From an uncultured Sutterella sp. (GTDB lineage Bacteria > Pseudomonadota > Gammaproteobacteria > Burkholderiales > Burkholderiaceae_F), in NCBI GenBank assembly GCA_900544345.1, contig UQUR01000001.1, positions 186,001 to 250,000 of the forward strand: 64,000 nt of DNA, read 5' to 3'. Shown here piece after piece: positions 52,252 through 62,026 of this stretch. The stretch's first letter is position 1. The number at the start of each line of letters is the position of its first letter. The position numbers and the translations under genes were made by a program. The notes under the pieces were generated by a model that saw only the letters and a program-made list of their open reading frames with translations, made no database searches and had not been told where the DNA came from.

Positions 52252-53606
52252 CGGCAGTTTTAGCTTTTGTTGTTGCGCTTGGCATCCTCATTACCTTTCA
52301 TGAATTGGGGCACTATGTCGTTGCGCGTTTATGCGGCGTGAAAGTTCTGACTTTTAGTTTCGGATTCGGACCGAAACTTTTCTCAAAACGGCTGGGACCC
52401 GATCAGACAGAGTGGTGCCTGTCGGCTTTGCCACTAGGTGGCTACGTTTCCATGCTTGATGAACGTCAACAGACAGCTGAGATTGATCCTAAGGATTTGC
52501 CCCGAGCTTTTAACCGTCAGTCAGTCTATAAGCGCTTTGCCATTGTGGCTGCAGGTCCTATTGCCAATATTGTGCTTGCGATTCTCTTTTACGCAGTCAT
52601 GGCCTGGAGCGGGCAACCTGAAATTCGTCCTGTGATGGATACGCCTGTGAGCCAGTCTCAGGCTGCCGTATTAAATATTGAGCGTCTGGATAGGGTGGTT
52701 TCTTTCGGCGGAAAAGAAATCGAGGGACTTGAAGATTTCAATTGGGCCATATTGGAGCATATTGGCGAAAATAATGTTGAAGCTGTTTTTGATCGAAACG
52801 GCACACACTTTACCGTTTCTTTTAACCTTAAAGATATTAAGGTTGATGAAGAAAGTGAGAGTCCTTTTAAGCAGCTCGGCATCAATATTCGTTACGGTGA
52901 TCCGCTCCTTTTTAATATTCAAAAAGACTCGCCTGCAGCTCGTGCGGGTATCACTGAGGGCGACAAAGTATTAAGCGCTGACGGTCAATACGGTTTGTCT
53001 GTTCAGGAACTAGTGAGTTATATCAGCCATAAGGGGACTGAGCCGATTCACCTTGTGCTTCAAAACATCAAAGATTCACAAGCTTTAGCCCGTGAAGTCA
53101 TTGTTGTGCCTGAAATGAGAATTTTAGATAATGCTCAGGGACAAAAAGAAGAGCGAGCAGTCATCGGGGTGAACGTCGGCGTCATGCCTGATATAGTCTG
53201 GCTTTCCAAGGGCCCGATAGAAGGCCTTTGGGCAGGAATTGATCGAACTGCTTCTGTAACGAAAACGACCTATAAGGCAGTGGTGCAGATGATTACAGGA
53301 GAGGCGAGCACAAAAAATCTTACCGGTCCTGTCACTATTGCTGACTACGCTGGTAAAACTGCTCAGATGGGTTGGAGAGTTTACTTATCCTTTTTGGCTA
53401 TGATTTCGGTCAGCCTGGGATTGTTGAATTTACTGCCGATACCGTTGTTAGACGGCGGTCACCTCCTGTATTATTTCATAGAAATTTTAAGGGGACGGCC
53501 TTTATCCGATCGGGTAATGCTGATCGGTCAGAAGGTGGGACTTTTTATAGTTTTGGCATTGGGGGCTTTAGCTCTTTCCAATGACTTCGTAAGGCTGATA
53601 CAATAG
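52245..53606 (+). CDS. rseP: Site-2 intramembrane protease RseP
   Basis: Inner-membrane zinc protease that releases sigma-E by cutting RseA in the membrane and removes signal-peptide remnants. The 453-residue protein has HELGH (19-23) in the first helix, two PDZ-like regions in the periplasmic part, and the C-terminal second metal motif LLDGGHLLYY, whose Asp is the third ligand. ATG 52245 overlaps dxr. bamA follows, linking envelope stress to outer-membrane assembly. Confidence 0.95.
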   Translation: MVTAVLAFVVALGILITFHELGHYVVARLCGVKVLTFSFGFGPKLFSKRLGPDQTEWCLSALPLGGYVSMLDERQQTAEIDPKDLPRAFNRQSVYKRFAIVAAGPIANIVLAILFYAVMAWSGQPEIRPVMDTPVSQSQAAVLNIERLDRVVSFGGKEIEGLEDFNWAILEHIGENNVEAVFDRNGTHFTVSFNLKDIKVDEESESPFKQLGINIRYGDPLLFNIQKDSPAARAGITEGDKVLSADGQYGLSVQELVSYISHKGTEPIHLVLQNIKDSQALAREVIVVPEMRILDNAQGQKEERAVIGVNVGVMPDIVWLSKGPIEGLWAGIDRTASVTKTTYKAVVQMITGEASTKNLTGPVTIADYAGKTAQMGWRVYLSFLAMISVSLGLLNLLPIPLLDGGHLLYYFIEILRGRPLSDRVMLIGQKVGLFIVLALGALALSNDFVRLIQ

Positions 53607-53632
53607 GCCATCCGATCGAATCGTTAGAAAAA

Positions 53633-55963
53633 ATGCATTTGAAATCTTCCCTGTTGCGCGCCTCTGTAGCGACGGCGCTCATGTCAATCGCGGGCGCTGC
53701 TGTGGCAGCTGCCTCAGATTTTGTTATTCAAGATATCCGCATTGAAGGTATTGCCCGTACAGAACCCGGTACGGTTTTATCCCATTTACCGTTTCAGGTA
53801 GGCGATGAATTTACCGACGCAAAGGGCAATACAGCTATTCACGCACTCTATGGGTCAGGACTCTTTCGGGATGTGCGGCTGGAGCGTGAGGGTAACGTAC
53901 TTGTAATTCAACTGCAGGAGCGTCCTGCTGTTGCTTCCATCAGCACGCAAGGTATTCATGCTTTTGACAATGCCGCCATTGAGCAAAGCTTGCGAGACGT
54001 CGGCATGGCAGAAGGCCGTATCTTTGACCATGCAACGCTAGACCGCGCTGATCAGGAAATGCGTCGCCAGTATCTGGCCCGCGGTTACTACGGTGTGGAT
54101 GTAAAAACAACGGTGACGCCTCTTGATCGCAATCGTGTACGTTTATCCATTGTGGTGGATGAAGGCGAGGCGGCAAGCATTTCTTCAATCCGTTTTGTGG
54201 GTAACCGCATCATGGATGACGAAACGCTTCAAGAGCAAATGCAGTTGACGACCTCAGGTTGGATGAGCTGGTACACCAAGAGTAACCTCTACTCTCGCGA
54301 AAAGCTTGCCGCTGACATTGAAGCGATTCGTTCATACTATCTCAATAACGGCTATCTAGACTTTAAGGTTGACAGCGTTCAGGTATCAATTGCGCCTAAC
54401 AAGCAGGATATTTTTATTACCATCAATATGACTGAAGGTGAGCAGTACCATATTACGGGTGTGGAATTAACCGGTGATATGTTGGGTCTGCAAAAAGATC
54501 TTGAGCAGCTAATCGAAGTCGAACCGGGCTCAATTTATAACGCTGAGGTGATCAATACGGCTTCGACTGCCATTACCGATAAGCTCTCAAGTCTAGGTTA
54601 CGCTTTTGCCACAGCCCGTCCGACGCCTGTCGTGACCGGAAATAACGAAGCTAAAGTGATCTACACGATTGACCCGGGCCGTCGCGCTTATGTTCGTCAC
54701 GTTAACATTTCCGGCAACAGTAAGACACAAGACGAAGTCATTCGTCGAGAAGTTCGTCAGTACGAAGCTGCTTGGTTTGACAGTGAAGCGGTGAAGCTCT
54801 CTCGTGACCGTATTGACCGTTTGGGCTTCTTTGACTCAGTGACGGTTGACCCGAAACCGGTTCCTGGAACCCGTGATCAAGTGGACTTGGAAGTTGTGGT
54901 TAAGGAACGTCCGACGGGTAGCATCAATTTGGGTGCCGGTTTCTCAACGAGTGACGGTGTGATTTTGTCAGCCGGTTTTGCTCAGAACAATATTTTCGGT
55001 ACCGGTAAGTCCGTGAGCGCTGAAGTCAATACTTCTGATAGTACTCGTACTTATGCGTTGTCGCTCACTGAGCCTTACATTACTCCTGAAGGTATTTCAC
55101 GCTCCATCGACTTGTACGATCGCCGAGTCGATATGGATGAGCTCGACTTAGCTAACGACCTCGAATATGAAACCCGCGGTGCAGCTGTGAGTTGGGGTAT
55201 TCCTTTCACAGAATATGACCGTGTGTTCTTAGGTGCTAAGTTTGAAAACACAATTGTGGATGCTGGCTCGAGAGCACCTCGCCGTTACAAGCAGTACGTA
55301 GATGACTTTGGTGATTCACCAAAGGCTGTAGCTGCCACTATCGGCTGGTCACGAGACAGCCGTGATAACGCTTTGGCTCCGACTCGTGGTACCTATCAGC
55401 GTTTGTCCGGTGAAGTAACGTTGCCGGTGATGGATTTGCGCTACTACCGTGCAAGCTATCAACTGCAGCATTATTGGCCTGTAACCCGTGATCTCACACT
55501 TGCCTTTAACGGTGAAGTCGGCTACGGCGACAGTTGGGGCGGCAAAGAATATCCGTTCTTTAAGAACTTCTACGCTGGCGGTATCGGTAGTGTTCGTGGC
55601 TACGAAAACTCAAGCTTGGGTCCGAAAGATAATTCCTACGGTGGAGAAGGTGACAGCGCCGGCGGTAACGCATCGCTTAATTTCTCTGTTGAAATGCTGA
55701 TGCCTTTGCCCGGAGCCGACCGTACGCTTCGTTGGTTTACGTTCTTTGACGGCGGCTGGGTCTGGGGTGACTCCTACGGTGAAAATGGTCGTGTAGAAGA
55801 CAAGATGGGGATTTCGTTGTCTGACCTTCGTTATTCCGTCGGTGTTGGTGTAGCCTGGATTTCGCCCTTAGGCCCGCTGAAGTTCAGTATTGCTGCGCCG
55901 ATTAACGACAAACCGGGTGATAAGACGGAACGCTTCCAGTTCCAAATTGGTACCGGTTTCTAA
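53633..55963 (+). CDS. bamA: Outer-membrane protein assembly factor BamA
   Basis: Essential Omp85 barrel that inserts outer-membrane proteins, with BamB (10.1 kb). The 776-residue precursor has a signal peptide (cleavage after about residue 26), five POTRA domains (the first starting VIQDIRIEGIARTEPGTVL), and a 16-strand barrel from about 430 with the conserved loop VRGYENSSLGPK and a C-terminal phenylalanine (QFQIGTGF). skp follows after 92 bases. Confidence 0.97.
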   Translation: MHLKSSLLRASVATALMSIAGAAVAAASDFVIQDIRIEGIARTEPGTVLSHLPFQVGDEFTDAKGNTAIHALYGSGLFRDVRLEREGNVLVIQLQERPAVASISTQGIHAFDNAAIEQSLRDVGMAEGRIFDHATLDRADQEMRRQYLARGYYGVDVKTTVTPLDRNRVRLSIVVDEGEAASISSIRFVGNRIMDDETLQEQMQLTTSGWMSWYTKSNLYSREKLAADIEAIRSYYLNNGYLDFKVDSVQVSIAPNKQDIFITINMTEGEQYHITGVELTGDMLGLQKDLEQLIEVEPGSIYNAEVINTASTAITDKLSSLGYAFATARPTPVVTGNNEAKVIYTIDPGRRAYVRHVNISGNSKTQDEVIRREVRQYEAAWFDSEAVKLSRDRIDRLGFFDSVTVDPKPVPGTRDQVDLEVVVKERPTGSINLGAGFSTSDGVILSAGFAQNNIFGTGKSVSAEVNTSDSTRTYALSLTEPYITPEGISRSIDLYDRRVDMDELDLANDLEYETRGAAVSWGIPFTEYDRVFLGAKFENTIVDAGSRAPRRYKQYVDDFGDSPKAVAATIGWSRDSRDNALAPTRGTYQRLSGEVTLPVMDLRYYRASYQLQHYWPVTRDLTLAFNGEVGYGDSWGGKEYPFFKNFYAGGIGSVRGYENSSLGPKDNSYGGEGDSAGGNASLNFSVEMLMPLPGADRTLRWFTFFDGGWVWGDSYGENGRVEDKMGISLSDLRYSVGVGVAWISPLGPLKFSIAAPINDKPGDKTERFQFQIGTGF

Positions 55964-56055
55964 CGTCGTTTGAGTTGGTGACAATCCGACAGTTTCGGGG
56001 GAAAGGGGATAAAGAGGCCGCCTTTCCCTTGAACGTACATGGAGAGCATAAAAAT

Positions 56056-56550
56056 ATGCTGAAAAAATTAGCGATTGCCTCGCTTTTATCGTTGTTGATG
56101 GTTGGTCAATCGGCTTTGGCTGATACCAAAATCGGGGTGGTTAATCCTGATCGAATCCTTCGTGAAAGTGCTGCGGCGCATACGGCTCAACAGAAGCTTG
56201 AGAAAGAATTTGCCAGTCGTGAGAAGTCGCTTTCTGTGTCCGCAAAGGCTTTGAAGGCAGACATTGAAAAATTTCAGCAGCGCGCTCCTAAAATGAAAAA
56301 TACGGAGCGGATGGCAGAAGAAAGAAAACTTGCTGATCGCGAAAGATCTCTGCAGCGCCGTGAACGCGAACTGCGTGAAGATTTAAATCGCCGCAGAAAC
56401 GAAGAACTGCAGTCCATTCTGATGCGAAGCAATGAAGTTATTCGTGATATTGCCCGTAAGGGTAAATATGATTTGATCTTGCAGGAAGCGGTCTACGTCG
56501 GACCGAATGTGGACATTACCGATCAGGTCATTAAAGCTTTAGGAAAGTAA
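56056..56550 (+). CDS. skp: Periplasmic chaperone Skp (OmpH)
   Basis: Holds unfolded outer-membrane proteins for BamA. The 164-residue precursor starts at ATG 56056 with GGAGAG upstream (the frame is open 27 codons further without signal character). A Sec signal ends at ALA (about 22), then a conserved KIGVVNPDRILRES strand and a long charged coiled coil (about 50-125) form the tentacle arms. It follows bamA and precedes lpxD, the usual order. Confidence 0.93.
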   Translation: MLKKLAIASLLSLLMVGQSALADTKIGVVNPDRILRESAAAHTAQQKLEKEFASREKSLSVSAKALKADIEKFQQRAPKMKNTERMAEERKLADRERSLQRRERELREDLNRRRNEELQSILMRSNEVIRDIARKGKYDLILQEAVYVGPNVDITDQVIKALGK

Positions 56551-56553
56551 ATC

Positions 56554-57645
56554 ATGTCAGAACAAAGAACTGCTTATCCGATTGCTGTTCTGGTTGAGGC
56601 TGTGCGCAAGCAGTGTGCCGGTCGTCTGGAGCAGGAATTAGTAGGGCCCTATGAAACGGTGGCTGTTCGAAGCATCGGGGCGCTTAGCCACGCAAAACCT
56701 GATGAAGTGGCTTTTTTAGCCAATCCAAAATTTATTCATGAGGTTAAAGACTGTCAGGCTGGAGTCGTTGTCCTTCGCAAGGAAGATAAAGAAGCTATTT
56801 ATGGTGATGAAACGCCCCGTGCGATGGTGATTACGCCCAATCCTTATGCCTGGTTTGCTTTTGCCTTGCAGGTTGTAGAAAAATTGCACACTCAGTTTGC
56901 AAGCGGTATTCATCCCCATGCTTCTGTTGCCGTGACAGCTAAAGTTGATCCCAGCGCTCGTGTTGATGCTGGTGCAGTGATTGAAGATCACGCGGTAATC
57001 GGTCCCAGAGCTTGGATCGGAGCCAACTGTGTTGTTGGTGTCGGTTCTGTGGTTGGTGCCGATACACGTCTACATCCTAATGTGACAGTAGATCACCACT
57101 GCACAATCGGTGAGCGTTGTATTTTGCAGTCGGGCTGCGTTATTGGCGGAGACGGTTTCGGGTTTGCGCCCTTTGATGGTGAGTGGGTAAAGATTCCTCA
57201 AATTGGCTCCGTACGTATTGAAGACGATGTTGAAATCGGTGCCAACACGGCCGTTGACCGTGGCGCGCTTGACGATACTGTGATTGGCAAGGGTTCAAAA
57301 GTCGATAACCTGATTCAAATTGCCCATAACTGCCGCCTGGGTGAACACTGCGTCATGGCAGGTGCCGCCAGTATGGCCGGTTCTACCACCTTAGGTGATC
57401 ACGTGACAGTCGGGGGAGCTGCCAATATTAATGGCCACATCAAGATTCCGAGTGGGGCAACCATTGGGCCGGCTACAACAGTCGTGTCTTATCCGGAGGA
57501 TACGAAACTCATGATGGGCTTTTTCCCTGCTATGCCTAACAGAGATTTCGAGCGTTGTGCTGTTCTTGTTAAACAGTTGCCTCAAATGCGCAAGCGTCTC
57601 AAAGCTCTGGAAGCCGCACTGGATAAACTTGAACAAAGTAAATAA
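56554..57645 (+). CDS. lpxD: UDP-3-O-acyl-glucosamine N-acyltransferase
   Basis: Third step of lipid A synthesis. The 363-residue protein has an N-terminal uridine-binding domain (ISVGALSHAKPDEVAFLANPK-like region) and a left-handed beta-helix of hexapeptide repeats, with the catalytic His in LIQIAHNCRLGEHC and the GDGFGFAPFDGEWVKIPQ segment. It starts three bases after skp. Confidence 0.96.
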   Translation: MSEQRTAYPIAVLVEAVRKQCAGRLEQELVGPYETVAVRSIGALSHAKPDEVAFLANPKFIHEVKDCQAGVVVLRKEDKEAIYGDETPRAMVITPNPYAWFAFALQVVEKLHTQFASGIHPHASVAVTAKVDPSARVDAGAVIEDHAVIGPRAWIGANCVVGVGSVVGADTRLHPNVTVDHHCTIGERCILQSGCVIGGDGFGFAPFDGEWVKIPQIGSVRIEDDVEIGANTAVDRGALDDTVIGKGSKVDNLIQIAHNCRLGEHCVMAGAASMAGSTTLGDHVTVGGAANINGHIKIPSGATIGPATTVVSYPEDTKLMMGFFPAMPNRDFERCAVLVKQLPQMRKRLKALEAALDKLEQSK

Positions 57646-57662
57646 TCAAGGAAGTGAGAAAA

Positions 57663-58112
57663 ATGAAATACAACATTCAAGATATTATGAAGTATCTTCC
57701 GCACCGCTATCCGTTTTTGTTGATTGATCGTGTGGAAAGCGTTTCGGAAGATTTAACAACGGCTGTTGTCATCAAAAACATTACCGCCAATGAACCGCAA
57801 TTTCAGGGACATTTTCCGGAATGCCCAGTGATGCCTGGCGTGCTCATTATTGAATCGATGGCTCAAGCCTGTGCCGTGTTGGCATTGGCTCGGTTGACTG
57901 AAGAGCAAAGAAATGACGGTTCGCTTTACTTTTTTGCCGGTATTGACAATGCCCGCTTTAAGAAAGTTGTTCAGCCCGGCGATCAGCTTCGCATTCACTG
58001 CCACTTCTTAAAGGATCGTGCAGGAATCGGCAAGTTTGAAGCAACGGCGATGGTAGATGACCAGGTTGCCTGTGTGGCTACGATGATGTGCGCACGCCGC
58101 AAGATGGACTGA
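57663..58112 (+). CDS. fabZ: 3-hydroxyacyl-ACP dehydratase FabZ
   Basis: Dehydrates beta-hydroxyacyl-ACP in fatty-acid elongation, sharing substrates with LpxA/LpxD. The 149-residue hot-dog protein has His50 in QGHFPECPVMPGVL and the catalytic Glu64 in IIESMAQACAVLAL. ATG 57663 is chosen over GTG 57654 because GGAAGTGA gives the better spacing. Its place between lpxD and lpxA is universal in the group. Confidence 0.96.
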   Translation: MKYNIQDIMKYLPHRYPFLLIDRVESVSEDLTTAVVIKNITANEPQFQGHFPECPVMPGVLIIESMAQACAVLALARLTEEQRNDGSLYFFAGIDNARFKKVVQPGDQLRIHCHFLKDRAGIGKFEATAMVDDQVACVATMMCARRKMD

Positions 58113-58200
58113 AAAACGTATTCAGTCATTGAGCCCGAGGCCGGCGGATGCCCAGAAAAACAGCCGGCTATGATTAACAACCGAACAAAGGCAAGCCATT

Positions 58201-59001
58201 ATGGCAAAAATTCATCATTTTTCTTTAGTTGATCCGTCTGCACAATTGGCCGATGATGTTATCGTCGGACCTTTTTGTGTTATCGGACCCAAAGTGAAAA
58301 TCGGTTCGGGTACGGAATTGATTTCGCACGTCAATATCAGCGGTAATACGGAAATCGGTGAGCGCAATCGTATTTTCCCGAACGCAAGTATCGGGTGCGA
58401 GCCGCAGGATAAAAAGTATAACGGCGAAGACACGCGTCTGGTGATCGGCGACGATAACGTGATTCGTGAACACGTGACGATTGCAACTGGTACAGTCCAG
58501 GATCACGGCATTACGGTGGTGGGTAACCGGAATCTTTTCATGGCCAATGTACATGTAGCGCACGATTGCATCGTAGGTGACGATACGATTTTGGCCAATA
58601 ACGTTGGTCTTGCAGGTCACACGATAGTAGCTAATCGTGCCATTATCGGTGGTCAGGCTGGTGTTCATCAATTCTGCCGGATCGGTGAAGGCGCCATGGT
58701 GGGCGGAGGCTCCATTTTAGTGATGGATGTTCCGCCTTTTGTGATCTGTAATGGTAATCCTGCTGAACCTCATGGTTTAAATGTCGTAGGTTTGCGTCGT
58801 GCTGGCTACGATCTTAAAGCTTTGAATGCTTTTAAAGCGGCTTACAAGACTATTTACCGTGACGGTTTGCGCATTGCTGAGGCTATTAAAGTTTTGGATG
58901 TGTTAATTGCCAACAACCCTCAGGTGGGGCGCGAGCTGCAGTTAATGCGAGACTTTATTGCAACGAGTGAGCGCGGCATTATTCGTCCGAAAAACGACTG
59001 A
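58201..59001 (+). CDS. lpxA: UDP-N-acetylglucosamine acyltransferase
   Basis: First acylation step of lipid A. The 266-residue trimeric hexapeptide protein has the repeat core, the catalytic His in NLFMANVHVAHDCIVGD and the GGQAGVHQFCRIGEGAMVGGGS segment, with a helical C-terminal domain. The 88-base gap after fabZ contains a GCCGGC repeat pair (within 58141-58170) that could form a hairpin. lpxB starts one base before the stop ends (TGATGG). Confidence 0.96.
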   Translation: MAKIHHFSLVDPSAQLADDVIVGPFCVIGPKVKIGSGTELISHVNISGNTEIGERNRIFPNASIGCEPQDKKYNGEDTRLVIGDDNVIREHVTIATGTVQDHGITVVGNRNLFMANVHVAHDCIVGDDTILANNVGLAGHTIVANRAIIGGQAGVHQFCRIGEGAMVGGGSILVMDVPPFVICNGNPAEPHGLNVVGLRRAGYDLKALNAFKAAYKTIYRDGLRIAEAIKVLDVLIANNPQVGRELQLMRDFIATSERGIIRPKND

Positions 59002-60137
59002 TGGCTCGTGACATTGTTTGGCTCGCCGGAGAAACCTCCGGCGACTTCATCGCTTCTTTGGTTTTGCCTCAGGTTGCTCAGTCTTATCCTGATGAATCGA
59101 TGCTGGGCATAGGGGGCGACCGCATGATTGCTGCTGGGCTCAAGCCCTGGCATCACGCCAGTGCTTTGTCTGTGCGCGGCTATGTTGAGGTGCTCAAAAA
59201 ATTGCCCTCTCTTTTGATGCTGCGCCGCGAAATGAAGCACCGTGTTAGTCGATTAGCTCCTAGGGCTTTTATCGGAGTAGATGCACCTGATTTTAATCTG
59301 TCTATTGAAGAAAGCTTAAGGCAGCAAGGAATCAAAACCATTCATTTTGTTTGTCCTTCCATTTGGGCATGGCGCCCTGAGAGAATTCATCAGATCAAGC
59401 GTGCAGTAGACCATATGCTGCTTATTTTTCCGTTTGAGAAAAAACTGATGGATGAAGCGGGAATCGACTCGACTTATATTGGACATCCTTTAGCGCGTGA
59501 AATTCCGATGAAGCCTGATAAGGATGTTGCTAGACAAAAACTCAATATTGATCCCCTTGGACCAGTTTTTGCAGTCCTGCCCGGATCTCGTCAGGCAGAA
59601 GTCGCTTGGTGCGGGCCGCATTTTTTCGGAGCTTGTGAAAAGCTTCTGGAATTTGATGCAAGGGTGACATTTCTTGTACCGGCAGCAGATGCCGCGCGTG
59701 AAGCTCAGATTAAAGCTTTACTTCACCAATACCCCAAAGCAGAAAAAGCCACACGCATTATCAGCTCTGACAGCCATACTGTTATGCAGGCAAGTGACGC
59801 TATTTTGGTAGCATCAGGCACGGCAACGCTTGAAGCTGCACTCTTTAAGCGTCCTATGGTAGTCGGCTATTCAATGCCGGGACTAACTGGTATTCTCATG
59901 CAAAAAAAAGGTGTTATTGATTTTGTGAGTTTGCCCAATATTTTGGCCGGTAAACGCTTAGTGCCCGAAATTTTGCAGTATTACTGTCGCTCTGAAACGT
60001 TGGCCTATGCTTTGTGGCACGAATATCAGCGTCGAAATGACTCAGAGCTCATAGATAACTTTGCTCAAATGCACGAGTCACTTTTGCGTGATACGCCGAA
60101 GTTAGCGGCTGAAGCAATTAAACAGGTTTGCGGATAA
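59001..60137 (+). CDS. lpxB: Lipid-A-disaccharide synthase
   Basis: GT19 glycosyltransferase joining UDP-diacylglucosamine and lipid X. The 378-residue protein has the N-terminal IVWLAGETSGDFIASLVLPQ, the IGVDAPDFNLSIE segment, SIWAWRPERIHQIKRAVDHMLLIFPFE, the GHPLA motif and the C-terminal VASGTATLEAALFKRPMVVGY donor site. It overlaps lpxA by one base and precedes rnhB by six. Confidence 0.96.
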   Translation: MARDIVWLAGETSGDFIASLVLPQVAQSYPDESMLGIGGDRMIAAGLKPWHHASALSVRGYVEVLKKLPSLLMLRREMKHRVSRLAPRAFIGVDAPDFNLSIEESLRQQGIKTIHFVCPSIWAWRPERIHQIKRAVDHMLLIFPFEKKLMDEAGIDSTYIGHPLAREIPMKPDKDVARQKLNIDPLGPVFAVLPGSRQAEVAWCGPHFFGACEKLLEFDARVTFLVPAADAAREAQIKALLHQYPKAEKATRIISSDSHTVMQASDAILVASGTATLEAALFKRPMVVGYSMPGLTGILMQKKGVIDFVSLPNILAGKRLVPEILQYYCRSETLAYALWHEYQRRNDSELIDNFAQMHESLLRDTPKLAAEAIKQVCG

Positions 60138-60143
60138 TCGCTT

Positions 60144-60767
60144 ATGAATTCCGATTGTCTGGATCTTTTCTCTTTGGACCAATTTAACTTTGTGGCCGGT
60201 GTTGATGAAGTCGGCCGTGGTTGCTTGGCCGGTCCTGTCGTTGCCGCTGCTGTTATTCTCGATCCCGAACGTCCGATTAAAGGACTCAGGGATAGTAAAA
60301 AATTAGCCCCTCACAGACGCGAAGAGCTGGCTGTTGAAATTAAAGAAAAGGCACTTGCCTGGTCGGTAGCAGAGGTTGGGCCAGAAGTCATTGATGAAAT
60401 CAATATTTTGCAAGCAACGCTAAAGGCCATGAAGCTTGCCGTTGAAAGTTTGACCTTAAGTCCTGATTTTGTCCGTGTAGACGGTAATCGTTTGCCGCAT
60501 TGGAAATGGATGAGTGAGGCGATTGTTAAAGGAGATGACCTTGTGCCAGAAATCTCTGCTGCCTCTATTATTGCCAAAACTACTCGTGATGCTTATATGG
60601 TGAAAATGGCTGAGCACTATCCATACTACGGATTTGAACATAATGTTGGTTATGGAACAGAGGATCACATTATGGCTTTAAAAGCTCACGGCATTACGCC
60701 CATTCATCGAAAAACGTTTGCTCCTGTTAAAGAGGTGTTGCATGCAGTTCAGAGCGATTCAAAGTGA
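60144..60767 (+). CDS. rnhB: Ribonuclease HII
   Basis: Removes ribonucleotides misincorporated in DNA. The 207-residue protein has the acidic site Asp21-Glu22 in AGVDEVGRGCLAGPVVAAAV, DSKKL, the VRVDGNRLP segment and AASIIAKTTRDAYM. The following methyltransferase starts inside its last 26 bases. Confidence 0.95.
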   Translation: MNSDCLDLFSLDQFNFVAGVDEVGRGCLAGPVVAAAVILDPERPIKGLRDSKKLAPHRREELAVEIKEKALAWSVAEVGPEVIDEINILQATLKAMKLAVESLTLSPDFVRVDGNRLPHWKWMSEAIVKGDDLVPEISAASIIAKTTRDAYMVKMAEHYPYYGFEHNVGYGTEDHIMALKAHGITPIHRKTFAPVKEVLHAVQSDSK

Positions 60768-61551
60768 AGCCAACGAAAAATTTAAGCGTTGGAAAAAATT
60801 GACTGAAAGTGCCCGTGCAATAAAAAAAGAGGGGGTAACGCTTGCCGAAGGGGCACATCTGGCCATTACTCTTTTTGAAAAGGGTATAAAGCCGCAAGCT
60901 TTGATTTTCAGAGCATCTGGTGTCACCGATGAATTAAGCGAAATTGTCCAAGTTTGGGCTGCAGAAAAAATACCGTGCTATGTGTTAGATAACAAACTCT
61001 ATGATCAGATTTCGCCCGTAGAACATGGTGCGGGGATGATTTGTGAAATTCGAGTTCCTCAATTTAACTTGCCTCAAAAGGCAAAAACAGATGTGCTGTA
61101 TTTAGACGGCGTTCAGGATCCCGGCAATGTCGGAACGTTGATCAGGACGGCTGTGGCAGCCGGCATCAGTTGTATAGTGGCCAGTCGCGGCAGCGCTTCA
61201 CTTTGGTCACCTAAGGCGCTTCGAGCTGGAATGGGTGCTCACTTTTCAGCCAAGCTTTATGAAAATATTGATCCAGTTGATTTACCAGATCTTTTTGATG
61301 CAACGCGTCTGGCTGCTGATGCCAGAGGAGGAGAGGATCTGTATCAAGCTTCTGGGTGGGAAAACGGGCATACCGTTTGGATGATGGGGGCCGAAGGTCC
61401 GGGTTTAAGCGAGGTCGCTCTTTCTCAAGCCGAGCGACGCTTATATATTCCGATCATTAAGGACTGCGAGTCATTAAATGTCGGGGCGGCTGCAGCAGTT
61501 TGCCTTTTTGAGCAAAGACGCCGCCGACTTAGTTTAAAACCGCTAAAATAA
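60742..61551 (+). CDS. SpoU/TrmH-family RNA 2'-O-methyltransferase
   Basis: SPOUT-fold methyltransferase of 269 residues that should methylate a ribose in 23S rRNA or tRNA; the exact site is not evident. It starts at ATG 60742 (MQFRAIQSEANEKF). An N-terminal substrate-binding domain precedes the three SPOUT motifs: LDGVQDPGNVGTLIRTA, MMGAEGPGLS and LYIPIIKDCESLNVGAAAAVCLFE, the last forming the knot. It overlaps rnhB, as is usual in Burkholderiales. Confidence 0.88.
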   Translation: MQFRAIQSEANEKFKRWKKLTESARAIKKEGVTLAEGAHLAITLFEKGIKPQALIFRASGVTDELSEIVQVWAAEKIPCYVLDNKLYDQISPVEHGAGMICEIRVPQFNLPQKAKTDVLYLDGVQDPGNVGTLIRTAVAAGISCIVASRGSASLWSPKALRAGMGAHFSAKLYENIDPVDLPDLFDATRLAADARGGEDLYQASGWENGHTVWMMGAEGPGLSEVALSQAERRLYIPIIKDCESLNVGAAAAVCLFEQRRRRLSLKPLK

Positions 61552-61583
61552 GAAACTTTGAATAATAACCGATCGGCTTTTTT

Positions 61584-62012
61584 GTGAAAGTTTTTAATTG
61601 CGTCTGTGAATTTGGTCATCAATTTGAAGGCTGGTTTGATTCAGTCGAAAGTCTCGACGATCAGATCAAGGAGCATCTTGTTGTCTGCCCATATTGTGAC
61701 TCAACAAACGTTAAAAGGATGCCGACCGCTTCTTACGTTTTAGCCTCGCGTGATCGGGCGAAAAACGAGGTAACTGAAAAAGAACTTGAGGCTCAATGGC
61801 GCAGTAAAGTCTACACTGCAGCGAGAAAGCTCCTCAATGGCAGTGAAAATGTCGGAGAACGTTTTGCCCAGGAGGCTCGCGCTGTTCATCAGGGTAAAGC
61901 ACCGATGAGAAAGATTCATGGGCGTTGCACGCTTGAAGAGGCCGAAGATCTTTTAGAAGAAGGAATCGGTGTCTTGCCTTTGCCTGAAGGTGTTGTGCAC
62001 GAAAACAATTAA
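61584..62012 (+). CDS. DUF1178 family protein
   Basis: A 142-residue protein with an N-terminal zinc-ribbon-like arrangement: Cys6, Cys8 and a C-x2-C (VVCPYCDSTNVKRMPT at about 34-50), then a helical region and a motif GKAPMRKIHGRCTLEEAEDLLEEGIGVLPLP. This is the pattern of DUF1178, widespread in proteobacteria and without known function. Start taken as GTG 61584. Confidence 0.83.
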   Translation: MKVFNCVCEFGHQFEGWFDSVESLDDQIKEHLVVCPYCDSTNVKRMPTASYVLASRDRAKNEVTEKELEAQWRSKVYTAARKLLNGSENVGERFAQEARAVHQGKAPMRKIHGRCTLEEAEDLLEEGIGVLPLPEGVVHENN

Positions 62013-62026
62013 AACAAGGTGGAAAC